Both the position numbers and the translations under genes were made by a program. A stretch of 35,568 nucleotides of DNA from DAONDQ01 sp035402645. GTDB lineage: Bacteria; Cloacimonadota; Cloacimonadia; Cloacimonadales; DAONDQ01. Below, in pieces: positions 7,972 to 16,098 of this stretch (positions within the stretch are counted from its first letter, which is position 1; each line of letters begins with the position of its first letter). Under the pieces are notes generated by a model, which saw only the letters and a program-made list of their open reading frames with translations, ran no database searches and was not told where the DNA came from. The stretch is taken from positions 1 through 35,568 of the forward strand of contig DAONDQ010000015.1 of assembly GCA_035402645.1 (NCBI GenBank). Direction: 5' to 3'.

Positions 7972-8499
7972 ATGAAAATCAGGTTACTCGTTATGCTACT
8001 TTTTCTGCTGGCGGTCATTTCCGTATATGCAGACAAACTCATGCCCGACTTCACGCTTCAGGATGTGAACGGTAATGATGTGAATCTCGAGAATGCTCTC
8101 AAGAATGGTCCCGTCATTGTGGATTTTTGGGCAAGCTGGTGTCAGCCCTGCTTGAAGGAATTGCCCAGCTTGAATGAATTCCAGAAGAAATATCCGAACA
8201 TCACAGTCCTGGCAATCACTATCGACGCCCCCAAAAGCACTGCACGTGCCAAGTCTGAAGTCAAATCCAAGCAATATGAGTTCACGACCCTGTTCGATAC
8301 GAATCAGACAGTGAAGGGGAAACTGAACGTTTCCAGCATACCTCATACCTTCATTATCGATCAGAAGGGAACCATTGCATTTGAGCACATGGGATACAAT
8401 GTTGGTGATGAGAAGGTATTGGAAGAAGAACTGCTGAAGGTTCTCGGTCAATTACCTTCTGCTGCTACTCCAGCTGAAACAACTCCTGTAAGCGAATAG
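7972..8499 (+). CDS. TlpA/ResA-like exported thioredoxin
   Basis: A 175-residue secreted or membrane-tethered thioredoxin-fold protein of the TlpA/ResA/AhpC-TSA group. It has a signal peptide (1-20, cleavage near YADK), the family start PDFTLQDVNG, active site WASWCQPC (C57/C60) and the cis-Pro segment SIPHTFII. The C-terminus is an Ala/Pro/Thr tail (PSAATPAETTPVSE), probably unstructured. AGGAGA precedes the ATG. It sits 8 bp after the lipoprotein gene and 9 bp before the barrel gene. In this family the protein passes electrons from DsbD/CcdA to specific periplasmic clients, which fits its position; the client is not known. Confidence 0.9.
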   Translation: MKIRLLVMLLFLLAVISVYADKLMPDFTLQDVNGNDVNLENALKNGPVIVDFWASWCQPCLKELPSLNEFQKKYPNITVLAITIDAPKSTARAKSEVKSKQYEFTTLFDTNQTVKGKLNVSSIPHTFIIDQKGTIAFEHMGYNVGDEKVLEEELLKVLGQLPSAATPAETTPVSE

Positions 8500-8508
8500 G
8501 GATTGCAT

Positions 8509-9954
8509 ATGAAGTTTTGGTTATTGATCCTGTTCACAGTTATCTTACAAGCCGGTTTAATGGCTACAGATCTGCAGATCAATGGTTCGAACGAATTGAA
8601 TTACACATATAGAACTTCCGCCGATTCATTGCATACTTTCTTCGATGACCAGTTTTCATTTACCGCAGGTTACGGGAATTTCACCTATGGCATGAAGTTC
8701 ATCATGTATCTTCCAAAATACAACAAATATGAAAGCAACTTTGTCCAGGAACTCCAACCGGATAAACTCACCACGGAATGGGCAGAACGCTACCTGGAAT
8801 ATTCCAAGAATCATTTCCTTTTACATGGTGGTACATTTGAGGAAACCTTCGGTTCGGGCATGGTCTTCCGTTCATTCAAGGATGATGACTTTGATATTGA
8901 TACCCGTCTTGAAGGTATGCAGGTAAAGGTCAATTATCCCAAATTCCGTATTAAATCCCTGTATGGTTCTTGGCACAGCGTCAGGTATGATGATGATTCC
9001 CCAAATAACATTGCTTACGGCAGTGAAATTGAATACAAGCTTCTCACCGGTTTGACCCTGGCGGGAAACGGTGTGGCGATGAGAGTTATCGATCCCACGA
9101 ACATCTATTCCGAGCAGGATGTCTGGGGTGGAAGGATGAACTTGAACTATGCCAGGATGGATGGTTCTGTTGAAGCTGCATCATCATCCAAATACCACAT
9201 GAGCACAAGTGCCAGGAATGGTTATGGTATCTATGCAAATTCCAATGTCTATCTCGACCCTGTGAATTTGAGTTTCGGTTATCGTAAGTATTACAAATTT
9301 GATTATATATTGCATGACCTGCCAATGGTCAATTACCACAGCGAGCCTTTGAACGATGCCACTGCCGGCTTGGATGAAGAAGGTGCCCAAGGTGAGATCA
9401 GATACAATCACGGCGATGACAATTCAATCCAGGTCAACTATGCAGAAGCCTGGTCGTCTGATTTCAAGAGCAGAATGAACGATCTTTATACTGAGTTTGA
9501 CCAGAAATTCTCCAACTGGCAGATGATCGCTGAATACTCTCATATTGAAAAGAATGATGATATCTTGCAGTATTGGACAAAAGACCTGACCCCTGCTGTT
9601 TCTTTTGATTTCAACATTGCCGGTAATGCTGCGCATGTCCGTGCAGAATATGAATACATTGAAAAGCAGTTTCAGCAGTTGACAACATATCATTATGAAC
9701 CCCTGCTGCAAACAGATTACCATTACAAACAATACGGAATTTCCATTATCACAGAAACCCAGACAGAGAAAGTAAGTGAACTTTCATCAGCCAGATATTG
9801 GATCAATTGTGAATTCCGTACCACCATCTTCGAGAATACCGACCTGCTTTTCTTTGCCGGTAAGCAGAAGGGTGGTAAAGTCTGCCGAAATGGAAGTTGC
9901 AAGTATGTTTCGCCTTTCAACGGCATCAAGTTGAGTTTAAGCACAAGATTCTGA
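8509..9954 (+). CDS. DUF6029-like outer-membrane beta-barrel protein with C-terminal CX4C
   Basis: A 481-residue exported protein (signal peptide MKFWLLILFTVILQAGLMA) made of alternating, aromatic-rich beta strands and ending in a Phe (LSLSTRF), as outer-membrane barrels do. The last strands carry GKQKGGKVCRNGSCKYVSPF with C459/C464, a pattern I recognise from DUF6029-type proteins of the Bacteroidota/Ignavibacteria group, though I could not search. ATG 8509 is chosen over TTG 8503 since AGGG lies before it and the signal peptide starts there. As the only barrel inside a thiol-redox operon it may be the partner or client that links the periplasmic CXXC proteins with the surface. Exact function is unknown. 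Confidence 0.75.
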   Translation: MKFWLLILFTVILQAGLMATDLQINGSNELNYTYRTSADSLHTFFDDQFSFTAGYGNFTYGMKFIMYLPKYNKYESNFVQELQPDKLTTEWAERYLEYSKNHFLLHGGTFEETFGSGMVFRSFKDDDFDIDTRLEGMQVKVNYPKFRIKSLYGSWHSVRYDDDSPNNIAYGSEIEYKLLTGLTLAGNGVAMRVIDPTNIYSEQDVWGGRMNLNYARMDGSVEAASSSKYHMSTSARNGYGIYANSNVYLDPVNLSFGYRKYYKFDYILHDLPMVNYHSEPLNDATAGLDEEGAQGEIRYNHGDDNSIQVNYAEAWSSDFKSRMNDLYTEFDQKFSNWQMIAEYSHIEKNDDILQYWTKDLTPAVSFDFNIAGNAAHVRAEYEYIEKQFQQLTTYHYEPLLQTDYHYKQYGISIITETQTEKVSELSSARYWINCEFRTTIFENTDLLFFAGKQKGGKVCRNGSCKYVSPFNGIKLSLSTRF

Positions 9955-9975
9955 TATAGACAGTTTGGAGGATAA

Positions 9976-11343
9976 ATGAAGTTCGTAGTCCTAACCATTT
10001 TTATTTTATTGATCGGCACTGCCGTCTGGGCTCAATTGCCCTATTATCCGAAAACTTCCATCGCTGAAGATTTCACATCCACCTGGTGCACAAATTGTGC
10101 CTATACCTTTGCAGGTCTCGATGTTGTGGAATCACAACTGACACCGAGCGATTTCTTCAGTGTTAGATATTACACTCAATCAGGACCTGACTGGACATTT
10201 CCCGCCAGTGAAGACAGATTTTCCTATTATAATGTGATGGGCGTGCCCTCGGTCATCTTCAACGGAATGCAGAAGATCGATGGCGGTACAGGCATGGAAA
10301 CCGGGACAGTATATGCTGATACCCTGGCACTCTATAAATTCGGGCAGTCACCCGTGAAAATGGAAATTGCTGATTTTGATCCCTCATCACTGCATATTCA
10401 GGTCCAGGTCACGATGTATGATTCCGTTTATGCACTAACAAATGCTCCAATCTATTTCCTGCTTATGCAGGATAATGTTGGAGAAACACATAAGAATGTC
10501 TGCCGTGATATTTTGACTGATACGGTGAATTTGAGCGGAAGCGGGAATCAAAATACCTTCCAGAAGGATTTTTCACCTTCCATGACTGTGAATCATGATA
10601 GCCTCTGGGTTGCCGCCTTCATACAGACAGGTGACCATGTGATTTTGCAGGCTGTCAGTTCGAAGCCGACTCCCCCCTATTATTACAGGGTTGTACTGCC
10701 ATTCAAGCAGAAACTGACCGGTGATTTGGATACCGCTTTCCAGAGTGTCCCCTTCCCTGTATGGAATATCGGTTTTGCTGATAATTTCACTATCAAACTT
10801 GTGATGGATGATGCTCCGGGATACTGGGATCTTGGATTCTGCAACACTACTGGTTCATGCTTCCCACAGAATATTGCCATTCCCTTCAATTTACCGAGGG
10901 GTGAATACATGCGTTTTTATCTGGATGTGAACCCGCATGTTTCCGGTGTTGCACATTTCCATTTCGAATTCACGTCCTCTCATAACCCAACACCACTAAT
11001 CATGCCATTCACATTTTCCACCAGCGATGTGGCAAATGATGACCAGGCAGTACCAACGATTCACGGTGCGATTATCTCCAATTATCCGAATCCCTTTGCC
11101 GGTGATACCCATATTTCCTATCGCTACACGCCTCAAAAGGGTGAAGCGGTAAATATGGAGATCTACAATATCAAGGGACAGAAAGTAAGAAACTTCTCAT
11201 CTCTCAGTTTTGACAATGGCACAGGAAACCTGGTCTGGAATGGTATGGATGACCAGGGAAACAGACTGTCTTCAGGTATCTATTTCAGTAGGATATTAGG
11301 CAGATCCGGAACCGCAACCCATAAGATGATTTTGCTACGATAA
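9976..11343 (+). CDS. Omp28-like WCTNC protein with T9SS sorting domain
   Basis: A 455-residue secreted protein: signal peptide (1-19), then a thioredoxin-like N-terminal domain with TSTWCTNCAYTF (C38/C41) and the cis-Pro-like GVPSVIFNGMQKIDGG, as in the Omp28 family; a middle beta-rich region of about 200 residues; and a C-terminal sorting domain of the Por/T9SS type (SNYPNPFAGDTHISYRY, EIYNIKGQKV, VWNGMDDQGN, SSGIYFSRIL, KMILLR). The ATG follows GGAGG. It is therefore expected to cross the outer membrane by T9SS and be attached at the cell surface or released. The Omp28 family has no firmly established activity; a disulfide-exchange role is inferred from CTNC and from DsbD in the same operon. 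Confidence 0.85.
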   Translation: MKFVVLTIFILLIGTAVWAQLPYYPKTSIAEDFTSTWCTNCAYTFAGLDVVESQLTPSDFFSVRYYTQSGPDWTFPASEDRFSYYNVMGVPSVIFNGMQKIDGGTGMETGTVYADTLALYKFGQSPVKMEIADFDPSSLHIQVQVTMYDSVYALTNAPIYFLLMQDNVGETHKNVCRDILTDTVNLSGSGNQNTFQKDFSPSMTVNHDSLWVAAFIQTGDHVILQAVSSKPTPPYYYRVVLPFKQKLTGDLDTAFQSVPFPVWNIGFADNFTIKLVMDDAPGYWDLGFCNTTGSCFPQNIAIPFNLPRGEYMRFYLDVNPHVSGVAHFHFEFTSSHNPTPLIMPFTFSTSDVANDDQAVPTIHGAIISNYPNPFAGDTHISYRYTPQKGEAVNMEIYNIKGQKVRNFSSLSFDNGTGNLVWNGMDDQGNRLSSGIYFSRILGRSGTATHKMILLR

Positions 11344-11368
11344 ATAAACCCATGCGAAGGAGTTCCAT

Positions 11369-12652
11369 ATGAAAGTTAAGTTCTTATTGCTTATCATTTC
11401 AATACTATTAACGGTTTTTGCTTATGCCGTACCCCGTGATATGTGCATCGTTGAGATCGCTACAGGCACATGGTGCTATTATTGCCCAGGTGCAGCCATG
11501 GCTGCTGATGAATTAGATGCAAATGGTATCCATGCAGCAATTATCGAATACCATAATGGTGATACATATTCGACTACTGAAGGTAATGCTCGCAACAACT
11601 ACTATGCGATCACCGGAGTTCCTACAGGATTCTTCGATGGTATCCTCACTGTCGGCGGTGGCGACCATACAAATTCCATGTATAGTTCATATCTCCCAAA
11701 AGTGAACACCCGCTTGAACACTCCATCTGCGTTTACCTTAACAGGCTCTGCAGCGCTGGATGGAACGCAAATCAGCGTCCAGGCTGTGGCAAACAAGGTT
11801 TCTGCAAATCCATCGACGAATATCAAGATGTTCATCGTGCTTACCGAATCCAATATGACCATCTCCTGGCAGGGACAGAATCATCTCGATTTTGTTGAAA
11901 GAGCCATGTACAATGGCGCGAATGGAACTGCTGTCAGTTTCAGCACAACTCCAAGACAAGCAGTTCTCGGTTCTTTGACATTGAATCAGGCTTGGGTACA
12001 GAACAACATGGATGTTGTGATATTCCTCCAGGATTTGACAACGAAGGAAATCCTTCAAGGCACCAAGTTTGCCTTTACTGATCTCCAATATATTCCAACC
12101 AACCTGACTAATCAAGTGCAATCCGGTAATCTGGTTCAACTGAATTGGCAACCACCAACAACAACAACAACCGGTTATACTGTTTATAAAAATGGTGAAT
12201 TCCTGGATTTCGTAGATGCTGCAACCACTTCTTATGCTGACCCTACACCGATTACTGCTGCTACATATTATCATATAACAGCTTTATTGGATTCAAGTGT
12301 TGGAGAATCACTTCCATCTTTCGATGTGGTAGCAGAACCAATTGTTGCCAATCAGGATGTCGTTCAGCCTGCTTCTCCATCTGCAATTACATCTGTCTAT
12401 CCCAATCCATTCACATCTGAAAGCAGGATCGCATATAGAGTGAAGGATTCAGGTAATGTGAAAATCTCCATTTACAATATTCTTGGACAGAAGGTCAGGG
12501 ATATCGTCAATGTATCCAAGAGTGCCGGTTCCTATACTGCGACCTGGAATGGTAAGGACGACCGTGGCAACAGCTTGAGCAACGGTGTCTATTTCATTAA
12601 GATGCAATCAGGTGATCAAACAGATACAAAGAAAGTCATGCTGGTCAGATAG
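11369..12652 (+). CDS. Omp28-like WCYYC protein with FN3-like and T9SS sorting domains
   Basis: A 427-residue secreted paralogue of the preceding gene. The signal peptide (1-20) is followed almost at once by TGTWCYYCPGAA (C36/C39) and GVPTGFFDGILTVGGG. A fibronectin-III-like module follows (around residues 250-325, YIPTNLTNQVQSGNLVQLNW ... AATYYHITALL), then the sorting domain (SVYPNPFTSESRIAYR, ISIYNILGQKVRDI, TWNGKDDRGN, SNGVYFIKM, KVMLVR). GAAGGAG precedes the ATG. Last gene of the six-gene unit, 25 bp after its neighbour and followed by a strong terminator. The redox pair is CYYC rather than CTNC, so its potential may differ. Activity is inferred only. Confidence 0.85.
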   Translation: MKVKFLLLIISILLTVFAYAVPRDMCIVEIATGTWCYYCPGAAMAADELDANGIHAAIIEYHNGDTYSTTEGNARNNYYAITGVPTGFFDGILTVGGGDHTNSMYSSYLPKVNTRLNTPSAFTLTGSAALDGTQISVQAVANKVSANPSTNIKMFIVLTESNMTISWQGQNHLDFVERAMYNGANGTAVSFSTTPRQAVLGSLTLNQAWVQNNMDVVIFLQDLTTKEILQGTKFAFTDLQYIPTNLTNQVQSGNLVQLNWQPPTTTTTGYTVYKNGEFLDFVDAATTSYADPTPITAATYYHITALLDSSVGESLPSFDVVAEPIVANQDVVQPASPSAITSVYPNPFTSESRIAYRVKDSGNVKISIYNILGQKVRDIVNVSKSAGSYTATWNGKDDRGNSLSNGVYFIKMQSGDQTDTKKVMLVR

Positions 12653-12673
12653 ATACTAGAGGCTAGAGACTAG
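12653..12673. repeat. Short heptamer array directly after a stop codon
   Basis: Three 7-bp units ATACTAG, AGGCTAG and AGACTAG follow the TAG stop of the preceding gene without any gap. It belongs with the other 7-bp-period arrays of the window (1658-1769, 14940-14967, 15401-15458, 29283-29380). Confidence 0.6.
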
Positions 12674-12676
12674 TTT

Positions 12677-12707
12677 AAAGGCGACCATTTAGGTCGCCTT
12701 TTTTATT
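12677..12707 (+). terminator. Intrinsic terminator of the thiol-redox operon
   Basis: A perfect 10-bp stem AAAGGCGACC / GGTCGCCTTT with loop ATTTA runs into a T-rich tract (TTTTTTATTTTT). This is a strong Rho-independent terminator on the plus strand; it marks the end of the six-gene unit. Confidence 0.92.
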
Positions 12708-12754
12708 TTTCTTGAACTCCAGGTATCATTCATAGGATACACACTAGTATATCC

Positions 12755-14878
12755 CTACTTTAACAGCACCAATTTTCTGCTGACATTCTTCCCGCCACGG
12801 TTAATCCTGGCAAAGTAAACACCTGACGCAACAGCATGCCTGTTATCATCAGTTCCATTCCAGGTAACTGCATGATAACCCCGTGTATAATTTTCACTCA
12901 CAAGATTCTTCACTTTCTGACCGCGAATGTTATATATATCCAGATTCACAAGACCCGCTTCAGGCAAATCAAAGCTGATTGAGGTTGAAGGGTTAAAAGG
13001 ATTGGGGTAATTAGTTAGATGAAGCTCATTATCTTGGATAGATACGGAATCGATGGTCGGGACAATCGTATGAAAGTCTATAACATTCACATTATTATAC
13101 CCGTTTGCTGTATAAAGATTGCCATTTTCAAAAAACATACCAAATGTAAGTAAGTTCCAGTGATAAGTATATACGAGGGTTGGATTAACTGCATCACTTA
13201 TATCAAAAACAGTTATTTCATCCCATACTCGATCACTTACGAAAAGATAATTGTCTGATACATGCATATCATATAAGATATTGGTAGGATGTAGCTGAAT
13301 AGTCCCGATGAAAGACGGGTTCTGGGGGTTGGAGAAATCTACTATCACAATCGATGAGCCGGTAGCGCAATAAGCAATAGAACCAATAAAAGTCATGTCG
13401 AACATAAAGTCAGGCGCATCATACGTGTTGATAAGCTGGGGATTTTGGGGATTGGAAACATCAATAGTAAGTACATGATTATAATATACTACATAAGCAG
13501 TGTTGCCTGCCACCCTAACCAGTGAAGCCTGATTGACAGGATAGGATCCCAATAATTGAAGATCCTGGGGATTGGAAATATCTACAATCTGCAACCCATC
13601 ATTATGACTGGTTAAGTAAGCTTTATTACCTTGGATAGCAAACTCGCCAGGCCATGACACAGGATATGAACCTATTAGTTGCGGATTTTGGGGATTGGAA
13701 ACATTGACTATTTTAAAACCTCCATAGTACTGCATTACATAAGCCAAGGTATCCTCAACCTGCGGTTGATTAAAATCAGAAAAACCACCGAAATTACTTA
13801 GAAATTGAGGATTCTGAGGATCCGAAACATCGAGCATCTGTAAACCTGACTCATCAGTTGTTACATAGGCAATTTGATTTGAAACAGTAATATCATTGGC
13901 ATAGTCACTAATTTGATAAGAACCTATCAATTCGCTGTTGTTAGCAGATTCTATATTCACAATCTGTAAACCATGGTATGAATCAAGGACATACGCAGTG
14001 TTATTATTAACGATACCATCTACCGTCATGTAATTTGTTACATAGGTCCCAATTAATTGCGGTTCTTGATGATTTGATATATCTACAATTTGCATACCGG
14101 CACCTTCACAGGCAAGATAAGCATAATTGCCGGAAACTGTGACATGCAACGCTTCATCGGGAGTTTCCATTGACCCGATTAAAACAGGATTCAGGGGATT
14201 TGATACATCCAGAATCATCAGCCCTGACCCTCTGTCTGTAAGATATGCTATATTACCTACCACTTGCACACAATAAGCCGGATAGGGGGTTTCATATGAA
14301 TGAAGCAGTTGAGGATTGTTGGGATCGGAAATATTAACAATATGCAAGCCATAATTATAATCAGCGATGTACGCAATATTGTCAGAAACATCAATGGATA
14401 ATCCATAATCAGATTCAGAACATTGGAAATAACCGAGTTCTTGTGGTGCTTCAGGATTTGAGATATTAACAATCTGTAGATTCACCCCATCACATGTAAC
14501 AAATGCCAGGGAATCAACCACTGCCACATCCATTGCATCCAAATAGAAATCACCGCCCAGGTAGACAGTATGAGTGGGATCGGAAATATCATAAATTCGA
14601 AGTCCATTGGAACCATCTGCCAGATAAGCTCTATTACCTATAATTGATAATGATTTTGCCTCACCAGGTGTTGGATAAGAACTCAGAAGTTGTGGTTCTT
14701 CAGGATTACTGATATCCAATACCATAATACCTTGAACGCTATCAGTAATATAGGCTAAATTACCAATCACCTGAATCGAATTAGCATTCCCTTGTGTGTC
14801 ATATTCAGATATCTTGTGGTAAGTAGCAAAGAGAGGTAAAATACATAACACGATTAGCAAAGTAACCGTTTGCTTCAT
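12755..14878 (-). CDS. LVIVD-repeat beta-propeller protein with T9SS sorting domain
   Basis: A 707-residue surface or secreted protein. A signal peptide (1-18) is followed by about 14 tandem LVIVD repeats of 40-45 residues, each of the form GN.AYL.D...GLQIVDISNP.NPQLLGSY. Fourteen such units would build two seven-bladed propellers; the last unit is degenerate. The C-terminal 85 residues are a classical sorting domain (TNYPNPFNPSTSISFDL, DIYNIRGQKVKNL, TWNGTDDNRHAVASGVYFA, RKLVLLK). GGAGG (complement of 14883-14887) supports the ATG. LVIVD proteins are extracellular and probably bind proteins or carbohydrates; no catalytic residues are evident. The gene converges with the thiol-redox operon. 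The binding partner is unknown. Confidence 0.9.
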   Translation of the reverse strand: MKQTVTLLIVLCILPLFATYHKISEYDTQGNANSIQVIGNLAYITDSVQGIMVLDISNPEEPQLLSSYPTPGEAKSLSIIGNRAYLADGSNGLRIYDISDPTHTVYLGGDFYLDAMDVAVVDSLAFVTCDGVNLQIVNISNPEAPQELGYFQCSESDYGLSIDVSDNIAYIADYNYGLHIVNISDPNNPQLLHSYETPYPAYCVQVVGNIAYLTDRGSGLMILDVSNPLNPVLIGSMETPDEALHVTVSGNYAYLACEGAGMQIVDISNHQEPQLIGTYVTNYMTVDGIVNNNTAYVLDSYHGLQIVNIESANNSELIGSYQISDYANDITVSNQIAYVTTDESGLQMLDVSDPQNPQFLSNFGGFSDFNQPQVEDTLAYVMQYYGGFKIVNVSNPQNPQLIGSYPVSWPGEFAIQGNKAYLTSHNDGLQIVDISNPQDLQLLGSYPVNQASLVRVAGNTAYVVYYNHVLTIDVSNPQNPQLINTYDAPDFMFDMTFIGSIAYCATGSSIVIVDFSNPQNPSFIGTIQLHPTNILYDMHVSDNYLFVSDRVWDEITVFDISDAVNPTLVYTYHWNLLTFGMFFENGNLYTANGYNNVNVIDFHTIVPTIDSVSIQDNELHLTNYPNPFNPSTSISFDLPEAGLVNLDIYNIRGQKVKNLVSENYTRGYHAVTWNGTDDNRHAVASGVYFARINRGGKNVSRKLVLLK

Positions 14879-14900
14879 AGCTCCTCCAAATTAAAAAATT

Positions 14901-14928
14901 GGTCGTGTGCAACGCATCGCGCCCCTAC
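14901..14928. repeat. Solo degenerate REP-like sequence
   Basis: On the minus strand GTAG (14928-14925) is followed by GGGCGCGATGCG...ACACGACC, an imperfect hairpin. The GTAGGGG start matches the REP arms at 29480-29541. It sits alone in the 66-bp gap between the Ppx and LVIVD genes. The stem has several mismatches, hence low confidence. Confidence 0.4.
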
Positions 14929-14939
14929 GATTCCATTAT

Positions 14940-14967
14940 AATTCTTAACTCTTAATTCTTAATTCCT
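14940..14967. repeat. Heptamer array overlapping the 3' end of the Ppx gene
   Basis: Four 7-bp units AATTCTT, AACTCTT, AATTCTT and AATTCCT run across the stop codon (14945-14947) of the Ppx-like gene, so the protein's last residues (ELRIKS) are encoded by repeat units. Confidence 0.6.
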
Positions 14968-15901
14968 TCTGCAACACCCCATGCCTTATCCCGCGAGTAA
15001 TAATTGTGATTCTATCCATATGAAAGTGCTTCATGATTTCCAACAGCACCATAGCGCCAGCAGGGAGAATATCTTCCCGTCCCAATATCATTCCGGGTAA
15101 TTCCTTTCTCTCAGGAGTTGTCAGGCGGTTCAGTTTATGGGAAATGCCCTCTATCTCCGCGTATGTGAGTTGTGTTCCATGAAGCTTTGCCTTATCCAGG
15201 TATCCTTGATGCAACGACCCAATGGTCACGACAGTTCCCCCAATCCCAATGCAGGTCAACTCAGTGGAACAGCTTTGAAGATCACTGATCTTGCCTTGAA
15301 TGAATTTCTTCAAGTTATCGATCTCTGTATCTGTGGGAGGATCACTATGCAGGAATTCCTCTTTTAATACAACACACCCCAAAGGCAAACTCCGACTGAA
15401 TTCGCACTTCGCTTTCTCGTTTTCGCACTTCGCACTTCGAACTTCGAACTTCGCACTTATCTCCGCGCTTCCGCCCCCGATATCGATAATCATGAAGTTG
15501 TCCAGGTTTCCCGGGTATTCATGCTTCAGCATTTCGATGGCAAGCTGCGCTTCTTCATCACCGGTAATGATATGGAAGTCCAGGTTTAGCTCATTTTTTA
15601 TCCTGTCCCTAACTTCCTCACCATTTTCAGCAAGCCGAAATGCCTCTGTTGCCATGGGATAAATGATATTGACATGGTATTCCCTGCACAAAGATACTGC
15701 ATTGCGAATCGCATCCAGCGTCCGGTCCAGTGCAGGAGGCATGATACGTCCATTTTCCCTGAGACCTTCACCTAAGCGGCATTGAAACGCTGTATCCAGC
15801 AGATAATTCCAATGCCTCTCGATCCGTTCGGCTATCAGAAGCTTCAGGGTATTCGTTCCAAGGTCAATGACCGCATATCTTTGATTTATTTCATTATTCA
15901 T
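14945..15901 (-). CDS. Ppx/GppA-family phosphatase with a repeat-encoded insertion
   Basis: A 318-residue member of the Ppx/GppA family (exopolyphosphatase or guanosine pentaphosphatase), of the short two-subdomain type lacking the C-terminal HD-like domain. The ASKHA phosphate loops are clear: VIDLGTNTLKLLIAE (phosphate-1) and IDIGGGSAEIS (phosphate-2), plus catalytic-region ATEAFRLAENG and GDEEAQLA. Between phosphate-2 and SLPLGCVVLKEEF lies an odd charged stretch, AKFEVRSAKCENEKAKCEF, encoded by tandem heptamers (15401-15458); family members have a shorter turn here. The tail is also repeat-encoded. No Shine-Dalgarno is visible before the ATG; a promoter-like TTGACA lies so close that the mRNA may be leaderless. 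Which substrate it uses cannot be told from sequence. Confidence 0.88.
   Translation of the reverse strand: MNNEINQRYAVIDLGTNTLKLLIAERIERHWNYLLDTAFQCRLGEGLRENGRIMPPALDRTLDAIRNAVSLCREYHVNIIYPMATEAFRLAENGEEVRDRIKNELNLDFHIITGDEEAQLAIEMLKHEYPGNLDNFMIIDIGGGSAEISAKFEVRSAKCENEKAKCEFSRSLPLGCVVLKEEFLHSDPPTDTEIDNLKKFIQGKISDLQSCSTELTCIGIGGTVVTIGSLHQGYLDKAKLHGTQLTYAEIEGISHKLNRLTTPERKELPGMILGREDILPAGAMVLLEIMKHFHMDRITIITRGIRHGVLQKELRIKS
15401..15458. repeat. In-frame heptamer array inside the Ppx-like gene
   Basis: On the minus strand this divides into eight 7-bp units in register, mostly AAGTGCG and AAGTTCG with two divergent units (AAAACGA, GAAAGCG). It encodes about residues 148-167 (the FEVRSAKCE-type stretch) without breaking the frame. 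It shares the 7-bp period with the intergenic arrays of this window. Confidence 0.85.
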
Positions 15902-15907
15902 GTTTGT

Positions 15908-15935
15908 ATGAAATACTGAGTCATTATCTTGTCAA
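15908..15935 (-). promoter_or_regulatory. Possible promoter of the Ppx-like gene
   Basis: On the minus strand a perfect TTGACA (15935-15930) is followed after 16 bp by TTTCAT (15913-15908; 4 of 6). The predicted start would be at or next to the ATG at 15901, in agreement with the lack of a Shine-Dalgarno. The weak -10 makes this tentative. Confidence 0.35.
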
Positions 15936-16021
15936 GATTGGCTTCGCATATTATCTCATCACACGACATGAAATGAACCTAAGAAAGCACGACAAATATC
16001 AGCGGAATATCTATTATCCAA

Positions 16022-16098
16022 CTCTCAATCTTCTCTCAAGTCTTAAGAGAATCTTGAGGGAAACTTGGCGGATGCTTGAGGGATGGTTGACTAAGGTT
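16022..16098. repeat. Array with 11-bp period
   Basis: Seven consecutive 11-bp units, including CTCTCAATCTT, CTCTCAAGTCT, TGAGGGAAACT, TGGCGGATGCT and TGAGGGATGGT, in the 369-bp gap between the Ppx-like gene and the barrel gene. A similar 11-bp array with a different unit is at 29623-29677. Apart from this and promoters at its edges, 15902-16270 is AT-rich and holds no convincing gene. Confidence 0.55.

Noticed and set aside
12755..14878. Regular DNA-level repeats considered as a CRISPR or minisatellite
   Set aside because: The roughly 130-bp period is explained by the coding sequence of LVIVD protein repeats.
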